Position numbers and translations under genes: made by a program
Part shown: one piece after another, positions 1-6,630 of the stretch
Layout: each line of letters starts with the position of its first letter
How positions within the stretch are numbered: the first letter of the stretch is position 1
Source of the DNA: an uncultured Bacteroidia bacterium
Lineage (GTDB): Bacteria; Bacteroidota; Bacteroidia; Bacteroidales; UBA932
Length of the DNA: 44,398 nucleotides
Direction: 5' to 3'
Assembly (NCBI GenBank): GCA_902789445.1
Contig: CADAOB010000016.1
Span: 1 to 44,398, forward strand
The notes under the pieces: model-generated
The model's input: the letters and a program-made list of their open reading frames with translations, nothing else
Database searches by the model: none
What the model was told of the DNA's origin: nothing

Positions 1-427
1 TAGGGGATCGCGCACATGACTCTTGTTGATTCTCTGTTGATTCTAATTCTTCCACGATCATAGGGAGCAGAACCTCATCAGCTGGTAGCCAGTTAACGGA
101 ATGAATTTCATCCTTATCCAGCCATCTGGCAGCTTCATGTTCGTTCAGATGAAGAGCATCATTTCGTAATGAAGATATGAAACAATGCATGGTAAGATGG
201 AATTTGGGATAATCCCAGTCAACCGTGTAAAGGAATTTATCCACGCTTATATCCGCATCAAGCTCTTCGTGAATCTCGCGAATAAGCGCATTTTCCGGCG
301 TTTCGCCGGGTTCCATCTTTCCGCCTGGGAATTCCCACCAGTCTTTGAAATCTCCATATCCACGCTGGGTGGCAAAAATCTTATCCTCTTTCCGTATAAT
401 AGCGGCGACTACTTCTATTGTCTTCAT
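1..427 (-). CDS. NUDIX hydrolase (MutT-like), 3' end beyond window
   Basis: Translation of the minus strand from the ATG at 425-427 gives at least 142 residues with no stop before the window edge, so the gene is partial at its C-terminus. A Nudix box spans about residues 35-60, with GGKMEPGE followed seven residues later by REIHEEL. The usual Gly after EExG is Asp here. Flanking residues such as FKDWWEFPGG are typical of the MutT/(deoxy)nucleoside triphosphate pyrophosphohydrolase branch, which hydrolyses oxidised or non-canonical NTPs to the monophosphate. The ATG overlaps the TGA of the upstream helicase gene (ATGA), so the two are surely co-transcribed and translationally coupled. The DNA is AT-richer than the core of the window. 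The family is clear; the substrate is inferred. Confidence 0.85.
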   Translation of the reverse strand, partial: MKTIEVVAAIIRKEDKIFATQRGYGDFKDWWEFPGGKMEPGETPENALIREIHEELDADISVDKFLYTVDWDYPKFHLTMHCFISSLRNDALHLNEHEAARWLDKDEIHSVNWLPADEVLLPMIVEELESTENQQESCARSP

Positions 428-3363
428 AATGATTGTTCTGTAATATATTCGTATAGATTGCTCTCTATAGGTGTGTCAAGACGATACCCAATTTCTACTG
501 CTGTTACGTCTTCTGTGTCATTCATCACAAACTGATGAAGATGGCCATTATGACGCATTGTGCCCAAGAAATAAAACTCTTTTGAGGACTGATCGTCTTT
601 GTTCTTCCGTACAAATAAAGGCATTAGAATACCCCGCTCCTGGCTATGTACGGCATTCTGAACATCATCGGAGTCTATAGTTCTACGACTCTTTGAGATA
701 GCCGTTAACGAGGAAGGATCGGTAAAGCGGTCTTCATAACGTGTCGTGGCGGTAATGTCCTCCTCTTTCTCGTAATTGATAAAGATAGGATAAGTCTTTG
801 AGTATGAATCGTATTTGTATCCGCCAATATTCAATGAGACCTCTTCTTTCCTCCAACCGAGAAGCCAACACACTTCGGAATAGGTATACTTCTTATACAG
901 ATTGAACTGAGTCCCAGCGTAAGGCTTGGAATAATCTCTACGATATCTGTAAATGCCAAAATCTAGGAGTTCCCTGATCGCAGCATGGAAGGCCTCATTC
1001 TTCAAGGCATCCTCAAAAATGGCGGACAGTTGAAAGCCGCTTGGCGTTCTGCATGCAAGAGCAATCTGAAAACGATCTCCTCTGAAGAATTTTCCGGCTA
1101 AAACATCCTCGACATTCTGCACTAGGTGGTCGTCCAATACAACTCCATAACGGTTTGCCAGCAAGGATTCCCATAGATCCGAAAGTTCAGGCTCATCAAT
1201 CAGAATTCTAAGAAGAGCTAGCTCGTGGATGCGCATACCTGACGCAAACTTTCTGGAAATATACTCCAGAATCTGATACTGCTTATCGGACCACATCTCT
1301 GTGAAATCATCATCATATTTCTTGAGAAATGCCTGATATGACCCCATTTTGTCAATAATACGGAGAGGATCCAGCTCACCCATAACATCGAAGTCCTTCA
1401 AATTCGGAATGCGGCCCAGCTTGTATTTCAGCGATTGGTACTCCTTCTTAAGTAGTCGAATCTGGTTAAGGTCTGCGGCATCAATGGATTTGTAAATCCG
1501 GTCTCTAGATATTTCATCAAAATAGATGGTCGAAGCGCCTTTGATGACGTTATTACCCTCCATTAAAGAACGACGAATGTTGTCCTTATTTCCTGTCCTG
1601 TCTCCTGATAAAGCTATGGGAATCATGTAGTTAGTCTGATAATTCCCAATGAAATCAAGGACAATCACGAATTCTTTCCCTTCAGCCTTGCGAAGTCCAC
1701 GTCCAAGCTGTTGAACGAAAATAATGGGCGATTCAGTAGGACGCAGTAATATGACCTGATTGATTTCAGGGACATCCACGCCTTCGTTGAAAATATCTAC
1801 CGTGAAAATGTAATCAAGTTTGTCTATCCTTGTATCTGAGACCAGTCTCTCGATGGCATCCTCACGATCCTCCTGAGAGTCATCACCTGACAACATTACC
1901 GTGTTATAACGTCCTGTGGCATTGAACTTTTCGCTCAACTCCCGTGCTTCCTCTTTTCTGCTACAGAAAATCAAGCCCTTTACGCGCTGCCCACTGAAAC
2001 CATAATACTCGGCACGTTCCAGAATATACTTCACCCTACGGTCGGATGTTAAATGCCGGAATCGACGAAGATCGTCATTGTCTTCCCCCTCAATCTCAAG
2101 GTCAGTAATGCCAAAGTAATGGAAAGGACATAGCATTTCATTCTCCAGAGCCTGCTGTAGACGAACCTCACATGCTATGTTATGATCGAACAGCTGAAAG
2201 ACGTCAAAACTGTCTGTTCGTTCAGGAGAAGCAGACATTCCCAAGAGAAGTTCGGGGCGGAAGTATTTGATAATCTTCTGGTAGCTCTCAGCACCGCTTC
2301 TATGGCACTCATCTAAAACTATGACCGAAAACTCCTGAGGGGCAAACTGTTCCCGAACATTCTCTTTTGCCATCATGTTCATGGTGGAAAAGAGAAATGA
2401 AGCCGAGCGTGCTTTCTTGATATCGTTGTGTGTTCCGCTAAGAAGCTCCATTGGGATATTCTTCCCGAAAATCCGCTTATAACTGCCCAGTGCTTGCCGG
2501 TTAATCTGCTCACGGTGAGAAAGGAACAGAGCCTTCTTTCCGTGTAGGATATTCTCCGAGAAAAGCTTACGGATGGCAAAAGCAGATGCATATGTTTTGC
2601 CTGTTCCTGTTGCAGAAATCAATAGTGCCCGTTTTCCTCCTGAGCGTATTATCTCCTCGATGTTTAACGTGAACACTTCCTGCATCGAATTCGGCTGAAG
2701 TACTTGGGAATAGCCTAAATCAAGAGTTCTCGTTAATCTTGTAATCTCATCCCTCTCCTTCTGACTGCTTTCGTATAAATCGGCATACTCGTCCCGGTAC
2801 TCCTCATAGCACACTGATGACACCCATAGCTCATTGAACTCGGTTTCGATATCCTTTGCATATGCGCCTTCCGTAGATGAGACCAAGCGTGTATTCCATT
2901 CGTGGTTTTTGGTAATGGCATCTTGGGTAAGATTTGAGCTGCCAATGATAATGCGAAGGTTATCACCATTATGGAACATATATCCCTTGGTGTGGAAACC
3001 GACATTGTTTTCACCGGTCTTGAAGACGCGAACATCAAGATTGTTAAGTGAAGCGAGTTTATCTAATGCACGTGGGTCGCTGAACATTAGATAATCCGTC
3101 GTTAAAATGCGGCCCCGAGTCCCCTGTTTTTCCAAGTCCTTTAGCGTGCCAAGAAGCGGAGCTATTCCTCCCATGGTAATGAATGCGACACTTATGAACA
3201 AGTCGTCGCAACCTTTCATCTCCTTCTCAATAACAGTTAATACCTTCTTACCGTGTGAATTTGATATTAGGCTCGGAGAAAATGTCGGATCTGATTCGCG
3301 CGTAGCATCGATGAATGCCTTGTGGTACCCATCTACAAGTTTTCGAGTAGACAAATTGTTCAA
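424..3363 (-). CDS. PLD-nuclease / DECH-box superfamily 2 helicase with DUF3427-like C-terminus
   Basis: A protein of about 980 aa with three parts. The N-terminus (about residues 40-190) is a phospholipase-D-like nuclease module with HTKGYMF and GSSNLT, matching the HxK...GSxN signature. The middle is an SF2 helicase core with Walker A SATGTGKT, DECH box VIVLDECHRSG, motif III GMSASPERTD and motif VI QLGRGLRKAEG. The last 300 residues resemble DUF3427. Such proteins are predicted to act on DNA, and relatives occur in defence and repair contexts; the role here is inferred. The frame stays open to 3396, but the TTG there forms the end of a TAATTTTG promoter element, so I place the start at the TTG at 3361-3363 (MNNLSTRK...); the TTG at 3352-3354 is another option. 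It overlaps the NUDIX gene by four bases. Its low GC suggests acquisition. Confidence 0.88.
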   Translation of the reverse strand: MNNLSTRKLVDGYHKAFIDATRESDPTFSPSLISNSHGKKVLTVIEKEMKGCDDLFISVAFITMGGIAPLLGTLKDLEKQGTRGRILTTDYLMFSDPRALDKLASLNNLDVRVFKTGENNVGFHTKGYMFHNGDNLRIIIGSSNLTQDAITKNHEWNTRLVSSTEGAYAKDIETEFNELWVSSVCYEEYRDEYADLYESSQKERDEITRLTRTLDLGYSQVLQPNSMQEVFTLNIEEIIRSGGKRALLISATGTGKTYASAFAIRKLFSENILHGKKALFLSHREQINRQALGSYKRIFGKNIPMELLSGTHNDIKKARSASFLFSTMNMMAKENVREQFAPQEFSVIVLDECHRSGAESYQKIIKYFRPELLLGMSASPERTDSFDVFQLFDHNIACEVRLQQALENEMLCPFHYFGITDLEIEGEDNDDLRRFRHLTSDRRVKYILERAEYYGFSGQRVKGLIFCSRKEEARELSEKFNATGRYNTVMLSGDDSQEDREDAIERLVSDTRIDKLDYIFTVDIFNEGVDVPEINQVILLRPTESPIIFVQQLGRGLRKAEGKEFVIVLDFIGNYQTNYMIPIALSGDRTGNKDNIRRSLMEGNNVIKGASTIYFDEISRDRIYKSIDAADLNQIRLLKKEYQSLKYKLGRIPNLKDFDVMGELDPLRIIDKMGSYQAFLKKYDDDFTEMWSDKQYQILEYISRKFASGMRIHELALLRILIDEPELSDLWESLLANRYGVVLDDHLVQNVEDVLAGKFFRGDRFQIALACRTPSGFQLSAIFEDALKNEAFHAAIRELLDFGIYRYRRDYSKPYAGTQFNLYKKYTYSEVCWLLGWRKEEVSLNIGGYKYDSYSKTYPIFINYEKEEDITATTRYEDRFTDPSSLTAISKSRRTIDSDDVQNAVHSQERGILMPLFVRKNKDDQSSKEFYFLGTMRHNGHLHQFVMNDTEDVTAVEIGYRLDTPIESNLYEYITEQSL

Positions 3364-3393
3364 TGATGCTATTGTATTACGTTCTCTGATTTG

Positions 3394-3401
3394 CAAAATT
3401 A
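3394..3401 (-). promoter_or_regulatory. Bacteroidota -7 element (TAATTTTG) of the helicase-NUDIX operon
   Basis: On the minus strand this reads TAATTTTG, matching TAnnTTTG. It lies about 30 nt before the proposed TTG start and overlaps the longest possible start codon, which argues against that longer start. No clear -33 box was identified. Confidence 0.5.
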
Positions 3402-3742
3402 CAAAAAAAAAGGAGAGAGAGGAAGGATTAAAACTATTTTAGTGTTTGCCAGCAATCAGAATTGAACAACCCTTGGTCGTTGGATAAGGTATGAGTTCAG
3501 AAGGAAAGGGAACAATCCCTCTTGGAAGAGGTGAAATCCAGGTGGCAATTTCCTTTTCACTCTGCATAAACAGACGGGAATCGCCATGCACCTGTTTTTG
3601 GGATACGAAAAGCCGTTTTGGGCACATTAGAAACGAAAATCCCTCACAGAGCACTCTGCAGGGCATTTCAGCGAGGAGTATGTGAATCGTTAACCGAGTA
3701 CAAGCCTCTTGTGACGGAACAGCGGAATGGGTGGGTGAACAA

Positions 3743-3916
3743 AACCCGAAATTCGCGGGGTGCGCTGTCGGATTTGAGGATACTGATAATCAATGTGTTA
3801 TATTGTTGCGCCGCGCTCCCTGAGGCAAAAATGGCCCGGGGAGCGCGGGAGGCACTTGTAACAACTTTATTATCAGTGCTGTTTAAATGGTGAACGCGCT
3901 CCGTGAATTTCGGGTT
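3743..3916. repeat. 174-bp gapless imperfect palindrome (MITE-like or structured RNA)
   Basis: Comparing 3743-3829 with the reverse complement of 3830-3916 without gaps gives roughly 55 matches in 87 positions. There are perfect blocks at the outer ends (AACCCGAAATTC, 12 bp), in the middle (ACTGATAAT, 9 bp) and near the centre (CCGCGCTCCC at 3811-3820 with 3839-3848, 10 bp). All blocks share the same centre of symmetry, so this is one folded element rather than separate hairpins. It lies in a gene-free stretch between the helicase operon and mrp. It could be a small non-autonomous mobile element, the fused ends of a lost insertion, or a transcribed structured RNA. No coding potential is evident. 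Confidence 0.7.
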
Positions 3917-3937
3917 CAGCAGAAAAGGGGCATAGCG

Positions 3938-3982
3938 AACGGGGTAGGTCGCCTGCGGTTGTTGCAGGGGACCTACCCCGTT
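3938..3982. terminator. Long perfect hairpin downstream of mrp
   Basis: AACGGGGTAGGTC (3938-3950) pairs perfectly with GACCTACCCCGTT (3970-3982). An inner CCTGC/GCAGG stem is separated from it by one G-G mismatch, with a 7-nt loop. It begins 24 nt after the mrp stop on the minus strand, so it may end that transcript. A strong U-tract is lacking on either strand, so intrinsic termination is uncertain. Confidence 0.5.
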
Positions 3983-4006
3983 GAGGTTTGCGTTTGCGGC
4001 CGGGAG

Positions 4007-4915
4007 TTAATCCTGGACCGTGGTGGTGATGGCCTGGGCGGCTTCGCGCAGGGCGTCGAAGAGGGGGCCGTCGGAGAGTGCGGCGGGCGTGCCTTCGTCG
4101 CCGCCTTCGCGGACGCTTTGGACGAGGGGGATCTGGCCCAGGAGCGGGATGCCGTATTTATCGGCCATGTCCTGGCCGCCGTCACGCCCGAAGATGTAGT
4201 ACTTGTTGTCGGGCAGTTCGGCAGGCGTGAACCACGACATGTTCTCGATGATGCCCAGGATGGGTTTTTCCACCTGGGGATTGCGGAACATGTTGATGCT
4301 CTTCTCGACATCCGCCACGGCGACCTGCTGCGGCGTGGTGACGATGACGGCGCCGCTCAGCGGAATGTCGTGGACCAGCGAGATGTGGATGTCACCGGTT
4401 CCCGGCGGCAGGTCGATCAGGAGATAGTCGAGTTTGCCCCACTTGACCTGCAAGAGCATCTGTTTGAGGGCGTTGCAGGCCATCGGGCCGCGCCAGATGA
4501 GGGCCTGTTCCGGACGGGCGAAGTAACCGATGCTCATCCATTTGACGCCGTATTTCTCGATCGGGACGATGATCTCCTTGCAGGAGTCGTCGATCTCGGC
4601 GTCGATCGGGAGCGGATTGCCCATTTCGTCATAGACTTCCACTTCCGGGATGCCGCCCTGGGTTCCGGTCATGGTCGGGATGGAGGGACCATACACGTCG
4701 GCGTCGGCCAGGCCTACCTTGTAGCCCATGCGGGCCAGGGTGACGGCCAGGTTGACAGCCACGGTGGATTTGCCCACACCGCCTTTTCCGGAAGCGATGG
4801 CGATGATGTGCCCTACATCGGCGAGCTGCTCCATACCGAGCTCGAGCGGCCGTTTCTTCGGCTGGGGTTTCGGGGGATTCGGGTTATAGGGACCCTTGAT
4901 TTCGTAAGGATTCAT
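4007..4915 (-). CDS. mrp: Mrp/NBP35 family Fe-S cluster carrier ATPase
   Basis: A 302-aa P-loop protein of the ParA/MinD-like Mrp (ApbC) group, which binds and transfers Fe-S clusters in the cytoplasm. It has the deviant Walker A ASGKGGVGKSTVAVNLA near residue 42 and the switch-like LIDLPPGTGDIHISLV. Near the C-terminus, ENMSWFTPAELP precedes YYIFGRDGG. The cluster-binding CxxC usual at that position in proteobacterial Mrp is absent. The N-terminal DUF59/MIP18 domain of many homologues is also missing. A longer frame starts at a TTG at 4958-4960, but that TTG belongs to the TATCTTTG promoter element. The first ATG downstream (4913-4915, MNPYEIKGPYNPN) is therefore the better start, giving a leader of about 40 nt. 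Confidence 0.93.
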   Translation of the reverse strand: MNPYEIKGPYNPNPPKPQPKKRPLELGMEQLADVGHIIAIASGKGGVGKSTVAVNLAVTLARMGYKVGLADADVYGPSIPTMTGTQGGIPEVEVYDEMGNPLPIDAEIDDSCKEIIVPIEKYGVKWMSIGYFARPEQALIWRGPMACNALKQMLLQVKWGKLDYLLIDLPPGTGDIHISLVHDIPLSGAVIVTTPQQVAVADVEKSINMFRNPQVEKPILGIIENMSWFTPAELPDNKYYIFGRDGGQDMADKYGIPLLGQIPLVQSVREGGDEGTPAALSDGPLFDALREAAQAITTTVQD

Positions 4916-4926
4916 GGAATATTTCG

Positions 4927-4934
4927 TAATTTTG
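4927..4934 (+). promoter_or_regulatory. -7 element TAATTTTG of the glycerate kinase-RNase HII gene
   Basis: Exact TAnnTTTG match, 19 nt upstream of the ATG at 4954. The minus-strand mrp promoter lies downstream of it (4958-4965), so the two transcripts are predicted to overlap at their 5' ends. Confidence 0.6.
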
Positions 4935-4953
4935 TCGTGTTTGTTCTTGGTAG

Positions 4954-6564
4954 ATGACAAAGATACGCAATATTCTGATTGTTCCCGATAAATTCAAGGG
5001 ATCTCTTTCAGCGGCGGAAGTGTCCGAAGCGCTCGAGACGGCGGTCAGGCGGCAAATGGTCGGCGGAGACGCGGCCTGCGTCGTCAAGCTCCCGATGGCC
5101 GACGGCGGGGATGGTTCGATGGAAGTGGTTGAGGCTGCGCTCGGTAGCGGATGCCGCCGGGTAAGCGTCGATACCTTCGATGCGCTGATGCGTCCCATCC
5201 AGGCCCCGATACTCCTGTTCGACCGCGACCGGCAGGCCTTTATCGAGATGGCCAAAGTCTGCGGCCTGACGATGCTCGCCCCCACCGAGCGGAATCCCGA
5301 GAAGACGACGACCTACGGTCTCGGCGTGATGATAGCTGAAGCAATGATGCATGGGTGTGAGAGAATTGTGATTGGAATTGGAGGTTCGGCTACCAATGAT
5401 GGGGGAGAGGGCTTGCTGAAAGCGCTTCAAGAAGTCAATAAAAATGAGCGGGCTTGGGGCAGAGCCCCAGTAATAACCGTCGCCTGCGACGTGGACAATC
5501 CCTTGCTGGGTCCCGATGGCGCGACCATGGTCTATGGCCCGCAGAAGGGGGCGGATGCGGCGATGCTGGAACGGCTGGAGCGCCGGATGGAACGCTTTGC
5601 GGCCGAGGCCGGGCTGGACACCGCCCTGCCGGGCGGCGGCGCGGCGGGCGGCGTGGGCGCCGCCCTCCACAAACTCGGCGCCGAGCTTGTGCCCGGCTGG
5701 AAACTCTTCGGCGAGATGACCGGCCTGGAAGAAAAGATTGCCCAAGCCGACTTTGTCATCACCGGAGAAGGCCGCTTCGACGGCCAGAGCCTCGACGGAA
5801 AACTGGTCGCCGGCGTCCTGACCCTCTGCCGGAAGTACGGAAAAAAGCCCGTCGTGGTCTGTGGCCAGAGCTTGTTGCCGGTCTCCGTCTGGCGGAAAGC
5901 CGGGATCGCCGATGTCTATTCCCTGACCCAAGTCGAAAAAGACTTCAGCCGCTGCATGACCGACACGCAGGCCCTGCTCGCCGGCCGGTGGACCCTCGTC
6001 GCCGGCTGCGACGAGGCGGGCCGCGGCTGCCTGGCCGGCCCCGTCTTCGCCGCCGCCGTCATCCTGCCCGAAGACTTCCGCCATCCGCTGCTGAACGACT
6101 CCAAGCAGCTGACCGAAGCCCAGCGCGACGAACTGCGGCCCATCATCGAGCGCGAAGCCCTCGCCTGGGCCGTCAAGGCCGTGGACGCCGCAGAGATCGA
6201 CCGGATCAACATCCTCAACGCCTCCATCGAAGGGATGAAACGCTCGCTCGACGCCTTGCCGGTGAAACCGGGCCTCGTCCTGGTGGACGGCAACCGCTTC
6301 TCTGCCTGGCGCGACGTCCCCGCCCATACGGTGGTCAAGGGCGACGCCACGGTGCAGGCCATCGCCGCCGCCAGCGTCCTGGCCAAGACCCACCGCGACG
6401 AGTATATGCGCAAGATCGCGCAGGAGTATCCCCAGTATGGCTGGGAGCGGAACATGGCCTATCCGACCGAAGAGCACCGCGCCGCCATCCGGCGCTACGG
6501 CATCACCCCGTACCATCGCAGATCCTACAATCTGCTGGGAGAGGGTAACGACTTGTTGTTTTAA
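4954..6564 (+). CDS. rnhB: Fusion: glycerate kinase (GlxK family) + ribonuclease HII
   Basis: One uninterrupted 536-codon frame. Residues 1 to about 335 match the glycerate kinase GlxK/GckA family: IVPDKFKGSLSAAEV, MADGGDGS, GGSATNDGGEG, CDVDNPLLGP, GPQKGAD, ITGEGRFDGQ. These enzymes phosphorylate D-glycerate with ATP. Residues from about 349 onward are a complete RNase HII, which cuts RNA in RNA/DNA hybrids: GCDEAGRGCLAGPV with the catalytic Asp-Glu, LNDSKQL, LVDGNRF, VVKGDATVQAIAAASVLAKT, and the terminal TPYHRRSYNLLG. The kinase half is short for its family. About 35-40 residues after GGSATNDGGEG are missing, and that stretch (about 5333-5478) has AT-rich codons unlike the rest. An in-frame ATG at 5956 could give a free RNase HII of about 203 aa, the usual length. 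Family assignments are firm; whether one or two proteins are made is open. Confidence 0.92.
   Translation: MTKIRNILIVPDKFKGSLSAAEVSEALETAVRRQMVGGDAACVVKLPMADGGDGSMEVVEAALGSGCRRVSVDTFDALMRPIQAPILLFDRDRQAFIEMAKVCGLTMLAPTERNPEKTTTYGLGVMIAEAMMHGCERIVIGIGGSATNDGGEGLLKALQEVNKNERAWGRAPVITVACDVDNPLLGPDGATMVYGPQKGADAAMLERLERRMERFAAEAGLDTALPGGGAAGGVGAALHKLGAELVPGWKLFGEMTGLEEKIAQADFVITGEGRFDGQSLDGKLVAGVLTLCRKYGKKPVVVCGQSLLPVSVWRKAGIADVYSLTQVEKDFSRCMTDTQALLAGRWTLVAGCDEAGRGCLAGPVFAAAVILPEDFRHPLLNDSKQLTEAQRDELRPIIEREALAWAVKAVDAAEIDRINILNASIEGMKRSLDALPVKPGLVLVDGNRFSAWRDVPAHTVVKGDATVQAIAAASVLAKTHRDEYMRKIAQEYPQYGWERNMAYPTEEHRAAIRRYGITPYHRRSYNLLGEGNDLLF
4958..4965 (-). promoter_or_regulatory. -7 element TATCTTTG of mrp
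   Basis: Reads TATCTTTG on the minus strand. It overlaps the first codons of the glycerate kinase gene on the other strand and includes the TTG that would otherwise be taken as the mrp start. Confidence 0.6.
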
Positions 6565-6578
6565 TGAAAAAGAATGTA

Positions 6579-6586
6579 TAAATTTG
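6579..6586 (+). promoter_or_regulatory. -7 element TAAATTTG of the EF-G2 gene
   Basis: Exact TAnnTTTG match 44 nt before the ATG at 6631, in a short AT-rich gap after the RNase HII stop. A T/G-rich tract about 19 bp upstream (around 6553-6561) could serve as the -33 region. Confidence 0.55.
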
Positions 6587-6611
6587 CAGGCTATTCGTAC
6601 GAAGAACAATA

Positions 6612-6627
6612 ATATAAACGTTTATAT
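6612..6627. promoter_or_regulatory. 16-bp perfect palindrome ATATAAACGTTTATAT before the EF-G2 start
   Basis: Perfect dyad three bases before the ATG. It has no unpaired loop, so a protein-binding DNA site is more likely than an RNA hairpin. A near-identical palindrome (14 of 16 bases) overlaps the start codon of the lipoprotein gene at 34356. Confidence 0.5.
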
Positions 6628-6630
6628 CAC

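Noticed and set aside
3441-3500. tRNA remnant as attachment site near the helicase operon
   Set aside because: A GAATTG-AAC-like stretch hints at a T-loop but no cloverleaf stems or anticodon arm can be formed.
3439-3666. 75-codon minus-strand frame between the helicase and the palindrome
   Set aside because: No family pattern and no promoter; overlapping frames on the other strand are equally long, so it is probably chance.
3887-4957. 356-codon plus-strand frame opposite mrp
   Set aside because: It is the antisense image of a well-conserved gene, produced by high GC at third positions, and shows no family pattern.
5008-6609. 533-codon minus-strand frame opposite the kinase-RNase HII gene
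   Set aside because: Antisense shadow; low-complexity Gly/Ala/Asp composition, no motifs.
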